A stretch of 39,089 bases of DNA from a virus: IMG/VR virus record IMGVR_UViG_3300006192_000014, positions 1-39,089 of that record. One strand, 5' to 3'. The notes under the pieces are model-generated. The model saw only the letters and a list, made by a program, of their open reading frames with translations. It was not told the DNA's origin and did not search any database. A program made the translations under genes and the position numbers. Numbering within the stretch: the stretch's first letter is position 1; every line of letters begins with the position of its first letter. Shown piece by piece: positions 1-8,081 of the stretch.

Positions 1-205
1 GGGTAATGCCCCGGCTTGCGGCGTGCGGCGGGATCATGTCCGGCTCGCAGGTCCAGGGGTTGAACTGGTTGCGAAGGAAGATGATGTCCCGCCGCGCTTC
101 GTCCAGGGCGCGGGCCAAGCCTTCCACGAGGGCGGCCAGCGGGCCGGGCCGGTGGATGAGCGGCCAGCGCAGGGTCTTGAAAAAGTAGTCCTTGAACACG
201 CCCAC
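1..205 (-). CDS. Mu gp48-like tail protein, 5' part only
   Basis: This is the N-terminal 67 or so codons of the next baseplate/tail gene; the rest lies beyond the window edge. A GTG start (205-203) follows the gp47 stop by three bases, giving a product that begins MGVFKDYFFKTLRWPL and stays open to base 1. A second in-frame GTG follows two codons later, so the exact start is uncertain. The position directly after the gp47/baseplate J gene matches Mu gp48. The visible residues (FLRNQFNPWTCEPDM, near residue 45) are typical of tail proteins of this class, but too little is present for a firm family call. Confidence 0.6.
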   Translation of the reverse strand, partial: MGVFKDYFFKTLRWPLIHRPGPLAALVEGLARALDEARRDIIFLRNQFNPWTCEPDMIPPHAASRGIT

Positions 206-208
206 GGC

Positions 209-1399
209 TTATTCCTCGCTGGCCTCGGAGGCGGTCAGGGTGAGGCTTTCGAGTGTGGCGAGCGCGTCCGCAGCCACGGCGACGTCGGCGACCGGGGAGG
301 CCCAATCGACCTTCTTCACGCCGGGCACGGCCATGACGGCGGCGGTGAGGCGGTCCAGGGTGACGTCCTCGCCGATCTGGAGCGGGGTGATCCCCTTGAC
401 CGAGGCCGGGTCGGTGAACAGGGCGCGGAGGCGCTGGGCGGCCTCGGCCTTGGCGCTGTCGGCATGGGTGCCGGGATAGAGCGTCAACGCGCCGGTGATG
501 GCGAGCGGCACGGCCTGCGGGCCTCGCGCCTGCCAGTCGTCGTTGACCGGCGGTCCGGCCTGTACGTCCTCGGGCTTCGCGCCGGTGGCCACGGCCTGCC
601 GGACGTTTACCAGCAGCGCGTCGGTGGGGATGCCCGCCGCGCCCTTGACAATGACGTCCACCGTGCCCTGGCCGCGCGGATGCTGGTCCAGCACTTTGAC
701 GGCCACGGTGCCGGTCACGGACAGCGCCCACGAGGCATAGGCGTACTTGGTCATGCCGTTGTTGCCCATCCAGCGCAGGATGTACCGCTCGCGCAGTTTC
801 TCCAGCGTCTCAATGTCGGCCCCTTCCGAGGTCAGCCAGTCGGCAGAGTTGGCAACGGCGTCCACGCCGGAGATGGTCGTGACCATTTCGGTGATCTGCC
901 CTGCCGAGGCGTTCGACGCCGCGCCGTATTCCTCGGCCTCCACCGGGACCGCGACCTCGTTCATGCCGTTCTGAATAACCGCGTCCTGGGTGGTGACATA
1001 ACGGTAGACGTTCCCGGCCCCGTCCGTCTCGGTGCGGACGATCTTGCCCGCCGGGATCGGCACGTTGCCGGAGGTGGACACGCGGGCGAACCGGACCAAG
1101 CCAAAGGCCTTGGTGGCTTGCTTGCGTGGCGCTTCCACCTGCTCGGCGTGCCATTCCATCCACTCCTCGTCGGTGGCGGTCTTGGGCGCGGCCTGCTCGA
1201 ACACGGCGGTCAGGAGCTGGTAGAGCTGATACAGCCCCCAGCAGAAGATTTCCAGGAGGCCGCGCACCACGCCCTTGTTCAGGTTCAGGCGGCGCGGCAG
1301 CCAGCCCTTGGCCGCGTATTCCTCCTGCACGTCCTCCACATGGCCGAAGACCATGGAGCGCACGTCGTCGAGGGTCTTAGACAACTGCGGGGTCGGCAT
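209..1399 (-). CDS. Baseplate J-like protein (Mu gp47)
   Basis: A 396-residue baseplate wedge protein that builds the inner baseplate of the contractile tail together with gp46 and gp48. The central part (SGNVPIPAGKIVRTETDG, near residue 112, then a VPVEAEEYGAASNASAG stretch) is the characteristic baseplate J core, and the length is normal for the family. The gene overlaps the end of gp46 by 23 nt and is followed after three bases by the gp48-like start, as expected for co-translated Mu baseplate genes. Nothing suggests damage. Confidence 0.9.
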   Translation of the reverse strand: MPTPQLSKTLDDVRSMVFGHVEDVQEEYAAKGWLPRRLNLNKGVVRGLLEIFCWGLYQLYQLLTAVFEQAAPKTATDEEWMEWHAEQVEAPRKQATKAFGLVRFARVSTSGNVPIPAGKIVRTETDGAGNVYRYVTTQDAVIQNGMNEVAVPVEAEEYGAASNASAGQITEMVTTISGVDAVANSADWLTSEGADIETLEKLRERYILRWMGNNGMTKYAYASWALSVTGTVAVKVLDQHPRGQGTVDVIVKGAAGIPTDALLVNVRQAVATGAKPEDVQAGPPVNDDWQARGPQAVPLAITGALTLYPGTHADSAKAEAAQRLRALFTDPASVKGITPLQIGEDVTLDRLTAAVMAVPGVKKVDWASPVADVAVAADALATLESLTLTASEASEE

Positions 1400-1814
1400 C
1401 CTGGATCACCATTTCCTTTTTGGATTTGTCCACCGTGATGACGAGGTTTCGCTCGTGGTCGGTGTCGATGAAGTGGAACGAGGATTCGGCCCGGATGGAC
1501 GTCTCGTCCCAGTGCGTGACCGAGCAGGCCACGGTGCCGGGCTGGACGCGCGGGTCCTCGTTCAGACGGCGCTTGACTTCAACCGCAAAGCCGATCCGCG
1601 CCTCCTCGGTGTTCTCAGCATAGACCCAGTCGCGCAGGAGCGAGCCGAAATTCTTGTCATAGAACAGGGAAGCAAGGTACGTATCCAAGCGAAGGATAAT
1701 GTCCTGCACGCCCGTGTCCGTGCCGTCCGTGAGCACCAGCTCGCCGTTGGCGGCCACGCGGGCCTGCATGTCGGAGTCGAGGGCTATGTCTTGGCCGAAG
1801 ATGTCAGTGGACAT
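1377..1814 (-). CDS. Baseplate wedge protein, GPW/gp25 family (Mu gp46)
   Basis: A 145-residue gp46/gp25-like baseplate protein. The family signature is clear: an N-terminal strand with ANGELVLTDGTDTGVQDI (22-39), a hydrophobic YLASLFYDKNFGS segment and a C-terminal ERNLVITVD. The start is ATG at 1814. In a standard Mu layout the gp45 stop would lie immediately upstream. Here about 1.84 kb of + strand cassettes separate them. Two degenerate copies of this gene's first ~30 codons occur in that insert (near 2389-2464 and 3073-3166), so this start region has been duplicated repeatedly. Confidence 0.9.
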   Translation of the reverse strand: MSTDIFGQDIALDSDMQARVAANGELVLTDGTDTGVQDIILRLDTYLASLFYDKNFGSLLRDWVYAENTEEARIGFAVEVKRRLNEDPRVQPGTVACSVTHWDETSIRAESSFHFIDTDHERNLVITVDKSKKEMVIQDADPAVV

Positions 1815-1867
1815 TATTTTGCCTATACACTTGTGCTAAAAGTAAAAAAAAGAGGGAGGGTGCCGAG

Positions 1868-2374
1868 ATGTCTTTGAATACTTTGCAGCAGGCTATACTT
1901 GAAGAACTGGACAATAATTGTGGTGATTCTGTGGGGAGAGACCACCTGGTATCGCAGGTACTGGGCGAAGGGGCCGAAAACGACAAGTTGAAACAGCTTT
2001 ATTTTGAGTTGCAATCCCTTGAAGAAGAGCAACTGGTTAAAGTCCTTTGGGTGAATTCCTTGGATGGCAAAGAATTTCTCGATGCCCAAATAAGGCCAAA
2101 AGGCAGAGATCGGCTGTCTGAGGATGGTGGCCTCACGGCTGAACAACATATTGTTACTGTTCGGTTCGATATTGAGAGCCTGCGTGAAGCAATTGCCGCA
2201 GGCCTGCTCACACCCAATGTGCCGGAGGAAAAGCAAGGCGCTCTGATGAAGGCGATTCGGGAAGCGCCCGGTACGATGCTGCAAACGGCGGTGACCAAGA
2301 TGGTTGAAAAGGGCATGAGCGATCCGGTTGGCACGGCCAAGGCCGTGGCCGGGTTGTTTGGAATAACGTGGTAA
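1868..2374 (+). CDS. Accessory cassette gene 1: winged-helix-like protein with conserved DGGL C-terminal domain
   Basis: A 168-residue soluble protein of unknown function, encoded against the late genes and visibly AT-richer than them. Residues 1-85 look like a winged helix (helices, then a two-strand wing ending IRPKGRDRL). From DGGL (86-89) to the C-terminal Trp it shares a domain with the two following + strand genes (VTVRFDIESLRE, then PEEKQGALMKAIREAP, then AGLFGITW). I recall similar 'KG.D.L..DGGLSA' proteins as common uncharacterised genes of mobile elements. A purine-rich GGAGG lies about 9 nt before the ATG. The gene diverges from gp46 (53 bp between starts), so its promoter must lie in or beside the gp46 start. 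Likely expressed in the lysogen (inference). Confidence 0.75.
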   Translation: MSLNTLQQAILEELDNNCGDSVGRDHLVSQVLGEGAENDKLKQLYFELQSLEEEQLVKVLWVNSLDGKEFLDAQIRPKGRDRLSEDGGLTAEQHIVTVRFDIESLREAIAAGLLTPNVPEEKQGALMKAIREAPGTMLQTAVTKMVEKGMSDPVGTAKAVAGLFGITW

Positions 2375-2388
2375 GAGAGCCGTATTCG

Positions 2389-2464
2389 TGCCGCTGTTGG
2401 AGGCCACTTGGGTCTGCATGTCGATGTCGAAGGCTATGTCTTGTCCGGAGATATCCTTTGTTAT
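2389..2464 (-). pseudogene. Relic A: decayed 5' fragment of gp46
   Basis: Read on the minus strand, this segment gives KDISGQDIAFDIDMQTQVASN. It aligns with the start of the intact gp46 (TDIFGQDIALDSDMQARVAAN). The start codon has become ATA (2464-2462), and about 17 bases covering the GELVLT codons are missing before homology fades near cassette gene 1's stop. It lies immediately upstream of + strand cassette gene 2. It cannot encode a working baseplate protein. It may persist as a recombination handle or as the promoter region of the divergent gene (inference). Confidence 0.85.
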
Positions 2465-2503
2465 TATTTGAACATCTCTACAAAGCAGGTAATGAGGTAA
2501 AGG

Positions 2504-3061
2504 ATGAGACTTGACCACAGAGTTCAAAGTAAGGCGTTGTGCGAATTGGCCGCTGCGTATCCCTCGCAGATGAGCCAAACAAAAGTCGTAAAACGCTTGA
2601 AAGCGTGGCTTGCAGAGAATGAAGAAGAAATGGGACTCACAGATGCTGGGGCGAACGAACTGATTCGGTTCATTAAAATGAACCTGAATTATATGAAAGA
2701 GCATGAGCTGATTAAGGCCATCAATTTGAGTGTGGATGTATTTGGAATAGACATCCCCCTCCCGTTTAGCTGGGCCATAACGGCAAAGGGACTTGATTAT
2801 CTGGAAGAGGACGGTGGGCTGTCCGCAGTTTTCAACACCGTGACGGTCAAGTTTGACGTGGACAACATACGGGAATTGGTCGAGGCGGGTCTGCTCTCGG
2901 GCAATGTACCAAAGGAAAAGCAAAGCGCTCTGAAAAAGGCCATTCATGAAGCACCCGCAACGATTTTGCAAACGGCGATATCTACTATTGTTGGGAAAGG
3001 CTTGAGTGACCCTGCCGGTACGGCCAAGGTCGTAGCCGGGCTGTTTGGAGTGTCGTGGTAA
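2504..3061 (+). CDS. Accessory cassette gene 2: winged-helix-like protein with conserved DGGL C-terminal domain
   Basis: A 185-residue paralogue of cassette gene 1. The N-terminal ~100 residues are a divergent winged-helix-like region (helices, then SWAITAKGLDYLEE at 89-102). The C-terminal part from DGGL (103-106) is closely similar to gene 1: FNTVTVKFDVDNIRELVEA, KEKQSALKKAIHEAP, SDPAGTAKVVAGLFGVSW. The ATG at 2504 has GAGG six bases upstream. No signal peptide or membrane segment is visible. It sits between two gp46 relics. A conserved C-terminus with a variable N-terminus suggests the N-terminal half carries the specificity, such as a DNA or protein target (inference). The function is unknown. 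Confidence 0.75.
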   Translation: MRLDHRVQSKALCELAAAYPSQMSQTKVVKRLKAWLAENEEEMGLTDAGANELIRFIKMNLNYMKEHELIKAINLSVDVFGIDIPLPFSWAITAKGLDYLEEDGGLSAVFNTVTVKFDVDNIRELVEAGLLSGNVPKEKQSALKKAIHEAPATILQTAISTIVGKGLSDPAGTAKVVAGLFGVSW

Positions 3062-3072
3062 CAAGGCTGTGT

Positions 3073-3166
3073 CTAGCCCTTCAGTGAGCACCAGCTCTCC
3101 ATTAGCGGTCATACGGATTTGCATGATTTCGTCGAAATTTATATTTGGGGCGAAGTTGTCAGTCAT
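3073..3166 (-). pseudogene. Relic B: 5' fragment of gp46 with intact start codon
   Basis: From an ATG at 3166 the minus strand reads MTDNFAPNINFDEIMQIRMT, then ANGELVLTEGLDTA. This matches the first ~32 codons of gp46 (MSTDIFGQDIALDSDMQARV, then AANGELVLTDGTDTG). Homology stops just before the end of cassette gene 2. It keeps the start and the GELVLT motif that relic A has lost, but has its own substitutions. It therefore looks like a separate acquisition from a diverged relative rather than a recent tandem copy. It lies directly upstream of cassette gene 3. Confidence 0.85.
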
Positions 3167-3185
3167 GTGTACAGGAGAAATTTAA

Positions 3186-3650
3186 GTGTTAAATCGAAAG
3201 TTACAGTTGGATATTTTGCTTCAATTAAACCGGACGTACCCTGACTCCAGAAAGAGTCGGCCAATTAAATCGGCAGTTGGAGACCCAAGAGAATTTGATT
3301 ATAATCTTAAATATTTGTGTGGTCATGGCCTTGTTGATCGATCCCGAATGCATCGACAGCATCTGTGGGACTATAAGATTACAGTCAAAGGAATAGATTT
3401 TCTCGCTGATGACGGTGGCCTTTCCGCTATCCTCAACACCGTGACGGTCAAGTTCGACATTGAAAACACCCGCGAGCTTCTGACCAGTGGATTGCTTTCG
3501 ATGGGTTTTCCCGAAAAAAAGAAAGGAGTGCTCCGCACCGCCATTGAAGGGGCTACCACTGAAACAATCAAAGACCTTGTGAAGGGCGTATTGAGCAATC
3601 CAGCCGGAGCAATCGATCTCGCCCAAAGTTTGTTGAAGATTGTGTTTTAG
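3186..3650 (+). CDS. Accessory cassette gene 3: winged-helix-like protein with conserved DGGL C-terminal domain
   Basis: The 154-residue third member of the family. The GTG start at 3186 is supported by AGGAG about 8 nt upstream. The N-terminal ~70 residues are winged-helix-like, ending ITVKGIDFLADDGGL (65-79). The C-terminal domain matches genes 1 and 2 at NTVTVKFDIENTRELL and at a Lys-rich KKKGVLRTAIEGA segment. It diverges at the end, lacking the Gly-Leu-Phe-Gly...Trp tail. Only two bases separate its stop from the gp45 stop, so the two genes converge tail to tail. It is AT-rich compared with gp45. The function is unknown. Confidence 0.72.
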   Translation: MLNRKLQLDILLQLNRTYPDSRKSRPIKSAVGDPREFDYNLKYLCGHGLVDRSRMHRQHLWDYKITVKGIDFLADDGGLSAILNTVTVKFDIENTRELLTSGLLSMGFPEKKKGVLRTAIEGATTETIKDLVKGVLSNPAGAIDLAQSLLKIVF

Positions 3651-3652
3651 CC

Positions 3653-4399
3653 TCATATCGTCCCTCCGCTCCGGCTTCCGGCATGACTGTTTCCAGCGGT
3701 ATCCAGGCTGCCGCCGATTTCCGCATCTTCCAGCACGGTGAGGCGGGTGCAGACGATGGGACCGACCATTTGGAGGCTGCCCTCCTGGGCGGTGTGGGCC
3801 TTGCAGCTCACATTGCCGACCGCTCCGCCGGGGCCTGAGGATTGGACGTTGCCTTCCTGGATGATGAGCGGGGCCTTGATGGTCCAGACGCCGCCGATGG
3901 TTTCGGTTTTGTTGCCGCCCACTTCCACGGTCTTGTCGCCGCCGATCCTGGTCTCGGCGTTGGCCGGAGTGATCTCCAGGATGTTCCTGGCCGCGTCGAT
4001 CTTGATGTACGTGCCGTCGCTGTGATGGATCACGTAGGCCCCGACCTCGCAGGCCGGTGCGCCGTTGCCGGTCCAGCGGAAATTGGAAATGCGCGGGAAG
4101 TTCGGGTCGCCGTCGTAATATTCGAGGTCGCAGAGTGAATCGACCAGCGGCGGGCAGACCACGCCGCGATTCGGCCCGGCCCACATGATGGGGATTTCCA
4201 CGCGGGGAACGACCGGCTCCTTTTCGTCCACGGATTCATCATTGCGCAACGGCTGCACGTCGGCCCAGTAGCGGCCATCCTCAGCCGGGTAGGTGGCGAC
4301 GATCTTGGCCTTGCGCACCACGCGGTAGTAGGCCCGGAGGTTGGGCATGGCGATCTCGACAACGCGCTGAATGAGGTGTAGCAGGTTGGATTTAGGCAT
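3653..4399 (-). CDS. Baseplate spike / assembly protein (Mu gp45, gpV-like)
   Basis: A 248-residue central spike protein of the baseplate that pierces the outer membrane on infection. The N-terminal half has an OB-like domain (YRVVRKAKIVATYPAEDGRY, then WADVQPLRNDES). The C-terminal half carries the Gly-rich beta-helix pattern of phage spikes (RIGGDKTVEVGGNKTETIGG, near 152-171). ATG at 4399 is chosen over upstream TTG/GTG-like codons; the accessory gene starting at 4422 diverges from it across only 22 bp. The 3' end abuts + strand cassette gene 3. Confidence 0.85.
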   Translation of the reverse strand: MPKSNLLHLIQRVVEIAMPNLRAYYRVVRKAKIVATYPAEDGRYWADVQPLRNDESVDEKEPVVPRVEIPIMWAGPNRGVVCPPLVDSLCDLEYYDGDPNFPRISNFRWTGNGAPACEVGAYVIHHSDGTYIKIDAARNILEITPANAETRIGGDKTVEVGGNKTETIGGVWTIKAPLIIQEGNVQSSGPGGAVGNVSCKAHTAQEGSLQMVGPIVCTRLTVLEDAEIGGSLDTAGNSHAGSRSGGTI

Positions 4400-4421
4400 A
4401 TAACTCACCCAAGGAGCAAAC

Positions 4422-4763
4422 ATGTTTAAAATGGCAATAAGCGTTAACGGAGGAGCAAAACTTCCAATAGAAGAAGGAAGCCTTAAATTTTGCGAAATTG
4501 TGGGGCGGGATTACTTCGGTTCGCCCAACAATATGCAAGATGTGACTCCGAAAGGAACTCATACAATTGACTTCACTTTGGCAAAAACAGCACAGGATGT
4601 TTCTTGCTTGTCGGGCGAGATAAAATCTTGCACATTTTATTCGTATGATGATGTCTATGAATTCAAAGAGGTGGCATTGGTAAATCCTGTTGAACATCAT
4701 AAAGGGATGAAACAATACAAATTGAGCGGGACAGCGATGGACCATTACCCCTCCCTTCCGTAG
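4422..4763 (+). CDS. Accessory gene of unknown function between gp44- and gp45-like genes
   Basis: A 113-residue protein on the + strand, AT-rich against GC-rich neighbours. It has a good ribosome site (AAGGAG, 5 nt before ATG). It looks like a small soluble beta-rich protein: MFKMAISVNGGAKLPIEEGS, then a KTAQDVSCLSGEIKSCTFYS stretch with two Cys, and a C-terminal MDHYPSLP. No signal peptide, membrane helix or recognised motif is seen. Its last 19 nt overlap the last 19 nt of the gp44-like gene on the other strand, so it cannot be cleanly lost without altering that gene. Its position fits the other lysogeny-expressed cassettes, but no duplicated late-gene fragment is seen here. Confidence 0.65.
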   Translation: MFKMAISVNGGAKLPIEEGSLKFCEIVGRDYFGSPNNMQDVTPKGTHTIDFTLAKTAQDVSCLSGEIKSCTFYSYDDVYEFKEVALVNPVEHHKGMKQYKLSGTAMDHYPSLP

Positions 4764-5533
4764 TTGATAAACGTCCGCACACTTTCAGGCGTGATGGCAT
4801 GCTTGACGTGCAAGGCGCGGAGTTTTTGGTCAATGCCAAGGCGGGAGTCGATCAGATGAAATAATCGGGAATGCGAAAAGCCTGGCAGCAAGGCGGTCTC
4901 CACCTGATGGAGGCCGTCTTTTGCGTGGGCGGGCAGGTGGCGGATCAGGTTTTCGCCGGTGGCGATGACCGGCACGTCGCCGGGCTCGTCGAAGTCGCCG
5001 AGGTTGAGGCCTTCGGCCCCGAGCCAGAGCGCGGTTCGGCGCATGTCGTGGCCGTAGGCGCGGTGCAGGGAATGGAGCAGTTGCAGCACGGCCTGCCAGA
5101 CCGGCAGCGTGGACACGGGCAGGCGCGGAATGATCTCGTCGGGGATGTCCACCCGGCCAAGGGGCAGGCCCGCGTGGCCGAGGATGTGCCGGGCGATGGA
5201 AAGGCTGGAATCGTCGGTGTAGCACTCGGTGATGAAGGTGCTGGCCAGGGGCAGCGCCAAGCTGTCTGCGGTCAGGCGGACCTGATCGCGGGAGACGCGC
5301 TCCAGGGCGCGGAGGGTTCCTTGCCACACGGCGGACTCGCCGCCGCGATAGCCGTACTCGATGCGCACCGGATCGCCGTAGGTGAACAGGTCCCCGGCCT
5401 TGCCCTCGGGATCGGGGACGTGGACGCGGGCCATGTCGAGCGGACGGTGCCGGATGGACAGGATTTTCAGACGGGGGCAGCGCTGGATGACGTTGCCGCC
5501 GATTTCGATATGCAGACGGATGCCGGAAATCAT
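4745..5533 (-). CDS. Baseplate protein, Mu gp44 (gpP)-like
   Basis: A 262-residue baseplate hub/tail protein of the Mu gpP type. It starts at ATG 5533, directly coupled to the end of the upstream gene. The N-terminal domain has LHIEIGGNVIQRCPRLKILS, then a DPVRIEYGYRGGE strand typical of hub proteins. The middle has ITECYTDDSSLSIARHILGH. The length and position (after the gp43-like gene, before gp45) are as in Mu. The C-terminal 6 codons overlap the convergent + strand accessory gene. Confidence 0.8.
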   Translation of the reverse strand: MISGIRLHIEIGGNVIQRCPRLKILSIRHRPLDMARVHVPDPEGKAGDLFTYGDPVRIEYGYRGGESAVWQGTLRALERVSRDQVRLTADSLALPLASTFITECYTDDSSLSIARHILGHAGLPLGRVDIPDEIIPRLPVSTLPVWQAVLQLLHSLHRAYGHDMRRTALWLGAEGLNLGDFDEPGDVPVIATGENLIRHLPAHAKDGLHQVETALLPGFSHSRLFHLIDSRLGIDQKLRALHVKHAITPESVRTFINYGREG

Positions 5534-6030
5534 CGGGAACGCTCCCCTATGGATATGTCGAGGCCGGGACCGATGCCGACTTTCACTGCCAGTGTGCCGA
5601 CACGCTTTTCCGCCCGGATGATGGGCGGGCGGTGCTCGGTGAACCGGAGCGTGGCGAGGATCACGTCGTCCTGGTCGGATTCGGACGAATCCAGCCCGGC
5701 GAAGACTACGCGCTCGATGCCCCGCGCCGAGACATGGGCGTTCGCCACGTCCAGGACGCGGGGATTCGCGGCGGTGTCGTGACCCCGGAACAGCGCGTCC
5801 AGGGCGGCGAGCTTGTCGTAGCAGGTGGTCTCGTCCGTAAGCAGCTCCACGGTCAGCGTGATGGCGCTGTCGTCCCACCCCTTGGGCGTCTTGGTCTTGC
5901 CGGACAGCCCGTCGCGCTCGGCCTCGTCGAAGACCACGGCCCCGCGCACGTTCAGGGACTTGAGGATTCCCGGCACGAGCTTGGAGCCGAGGCGCACTTC
6001 GCCATGAGAAAAGGTCAGCATGCCGTCCAT
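5530..6030 (-). CDS. Tail protein in the Mu gp43 (DNA circularisation N-like) position
   Basis: A 166-residue tail/baseplate protein between tape measure and gp44. The start is taken as ATG at 6030, which overlaps the tape-measure stop (TGATG) and has a GGGAGGG sequence about 9 nt upstream. An in-frame GTG at 6039 lies too close to that site. Visible features are an N-terminal hydrophobic strand (KLVPGILKSLNVRGAVVFDE) and a C-terminal LRFTEHRPPII. The product is far shorter than Mu gp43, so the assignment rests on gene order; the family is not certain. Confidence 0.65.
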   Translation of the reverse strand: MDGMLTFSHGEVRLGSKLVPGILKSLNVRGAVVFDEAERDGLSGKTKTPKGWDDSAITLTVELLTDETTCYDKLAALDALFRGHDTAANPRVLDVANAHVSARGIERVVFAGLDSSESDQDDVILATLRFTEHRPPIIRAEKRVGTLAVKVGIGPGLDISIGERSR

Positions 6031-8081
6031 CAGTCCCACCCTCCCGACTCCTGGCCGGAACCGTCGTGCTGGGTCACGAGCTGCTGGAGCGCCGCCATGA
6101 AGCCGTCCGCGTCCTGCACGCCGGGCAGGGTCACGGAAAGATGCTGGATGGTGATGGTGTTGCCCGACCGGCGGACCGTGGCCCGGTCCGGCGCTGGGGC
6201 GAACGCCGGGACCGGGGCCGGTCCTTGGATGGAAGAAGGGGCAGGCGGGGCGACCGCAAGGTTGGCGGCCACGGCCACGCCCGCCAGTGCGCCGGTAGCG
6301 GTGGCGTGCAGGTTCGGGGCGGCGGCGCGGATACCGGTGCCGAGGGTGTCCATGATCTTGGTGCCGGACAGGGTCAGGGCCGAGAGCGGCCCTTCCTTGG
6401 CATCGGAGAACGGCAGGAGCTGGCGGACCTTTTCCAGGCCGGATTTGACCAGATCATACGGCATGGCGATGACCGACTTAATGCCGTCCGCCAGCGTCAT
6501 GAACAGCTTGCGGCCCGATTCGGTCAGGTCGATGTCGAACAGGGAGGTCAGCCGGTCCCACAAGGCCCCGGCGGCGTTGTAGATGTCGGTGAAATAGTAG
6601 GCGAACGCGCCCATGATGCCCGCGCCGGACAGGATGGAGAAAAAGTCGCCGACCGCAGAGGCCGCCGCCTTGATGTTGTCCCACAGCATCACGAATCCAG
6701 CGGCAAGATGGTCCATGATCTCCCGCGCCGTATCGCAGTTGTTGTACAGGGCGATGAGCCCGGCCAGGAGTGCGACCACGGCCAGGACGATGAGGCCGAT
6801 GGGGTTGGCGAGGATCACGGCGTTGAAGGCTGCCCAAGCGACGGTCCCGGCCCATACCGCTGCCGACATGAGCGTGATGGCGATGACGGTCACGGAAAGC
6901 ACGGCGGCGACGACCAACAGGAACTTGCCCACCGGGTTGGCGGCGATCGCGTCCAGGCCGCGCACCACCCAGGTGGCGGCTTGGGCCACCGCCCGCATGG
7001 CGGGCAGAAAGAGTGAACCGATGGTGATTTGCAGGGACTCGAAGGCGCTGCCGAGGGCCTTGTTGTCTCCGGCAAGGTTGTCGTTCTGCCGGGCGGCCAC
7101 TTGGGCGGCGGTGCCTGCGGCGGAGAGCTGGTCGGCGTACTTGGTGATGCCGCCCGCCCCGGCCTGATCGAACAGGGCCAGCACGGCGCTCATGGCCTCG
7201 GTGCCGAAGACGGTCTTGGTGAAGGCCATCTTCTGGGCGCTGCCCATGGTTTCCGTGGCCCGCGCCATATCGCCGAGGATAGCGATGGGGTTGCGCAGGT
7301 TGCCCACGGCATCCGTGGTGACCACGCCGAGGGCGGCCATGGACTTGGCGGCCTCGGAGGACGGCGCGGCGAGGCCGTTGAGCATGGCGCGGAGCGCGGT
7401 ACCGGCCTGCGAGCCCTTGATGCCCACGTTGCCGAGCAGCCCGGCCATGGCGGCGGTGCCTTCCAGGGACACGCCCGCTTTTTCCGCCACCGGGGCCACG
7501 TATTTCATGGTCTCGCCAAGCAGCTCCAGGGAGGTGTTCGAAGTGGTGAACGCGGCGGTCAGGGTGTCGGCAACGCGCGGCATTTGCGCGGCCTGCATGT
7601 TGAATGCGGACAGGATGTCGGACGAGATGTCGGCGGCCCGGCCCAGATCGGTGGCCCCGGCGCTCGCCATGTTCAGCACGGCGGGAAGCGCGGCGATGTT
7701 CTCCTTGACCGAGAACCCGGCCATGGCGAGATACTTCTGCCCTTCGGCCACCTGCATGGCGGACCATGCCGTGGTGGCTCCCAGCTCGCGGGCTGCCCCC
7801 GAGAGCGCCCGCATGTCTTCGGGCGTAGCGCGGGACACCGCGCCCACGTTCGCCATGGCCGCTTCGAAGTCGGCTGCTGTGGATATGCACGGCGCAAGGG
7901 CCGCCAGGAGCACCCCGGCGGCCAGGGCGATGGGCAACAGCGATTTCGCCAGCCCCAACGCTCGGGAACTCAAGGAAGCGGCGGCGTTGTTGGTGGCGTG
8001 CATCTGCCCCGCGATATTCTTCAGGGGAGCGGTGATCATGTCCACGAGGGACATGGATGCCATGACGCTGAAAATTTCCAT
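6030..8081 (-). CDS. Tail tape measure protein (Mu gp42-like)
   Basis: A 683-residue tape measure protein that sets tail length and is ejected with the DNA. The N-terminus (MEIFSVMASMSLVDMITAPL) is typical of Mu-type tape measures. Residues ~75-300 match the TP901-type tape measure core (TTAWSAMQVAEGQKYLAMAG, then SLEGTAAMAGLLGNVGIKGS). Long Ala-rich hydrophobic segments lie near residues 380-450. The ATG at 8081 has no recognisable Shine-Dalgarno sequence and lies inside a long predicted hairpin (8069-8111). In Mu the tail chaperone gene would be directly upstream. Here two + strand cassettes and a relic copy of this gene's start intervene. Confidence 0.92.
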   Translation of the reverse strand: MEIFSVMASMSLVDMITAPLKNIAGQMHATNNAAASLSSRALGLAKSLLPIALAAGVLLAALAPCISTAADFEAAMANVGAVSRATPEDMRALSGAARELGATTAWSAMQVAEGQKYLAMAGFSVKENIAALPAVLNMASAGATDLGRAADISSDILSAFNMQAAQMPRVADTLTAAFTTSNTSLELLGETMKYVAPVAEKAGVSLEGTAAMAGLLGNVGIKGSQAGTALRAMLNGLAAPSSEAAKSMAALGVVTTDAVGNLRNPIAILGDMARATETMGSAQKMAFTKTVFGTEAMSAVLALFDQAGAGGITKYADQLSAAGTAAQVAARQNDNLAGDNKALGSAFESLQITIGSLFLPAMRAVAQAATWVVRGLDAIAANPVGKFLLVVAAVLSVTVIAITLMSAAVWAGTVAWAAFNAVILANPIGLIVLAVVALLAGLIALYNNCDTAREIMDHLAAGFVMLWDNIKAAASAVGDFFSILSGAGIMGAFAYYFTDIYNAAGALWDRLTSLFDIDLTESGRKLFMTLADGIKSVIAMPYDLVKSGLEKVRQLLPFSDAKEGPLSALTLSGTKIMDTLGTGIRAAAPNLHATATGALAGVAVAANLAVAPPAPSSIQGPAPVPAFAPAPDRATVRRSGNTITIQHLSVTLPGVQDADGFMAALQQLVTQHDGSGQESGGWD

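Noticed and set aside
23-1438. A 471-codon + strand frame over gp47
   Set aside because: Antisense of the baseplate J gene in GC-rich DNA; it lacks a ribosome site and recognisable protein features.
1823-3166. A 447-codon open frame on the minus strand across the cassette stack
   Set aside because: It joins the two gp46 relics through the antisense of the three + strand genes. Only the relic parts have homology; the rest is complementary sequence.
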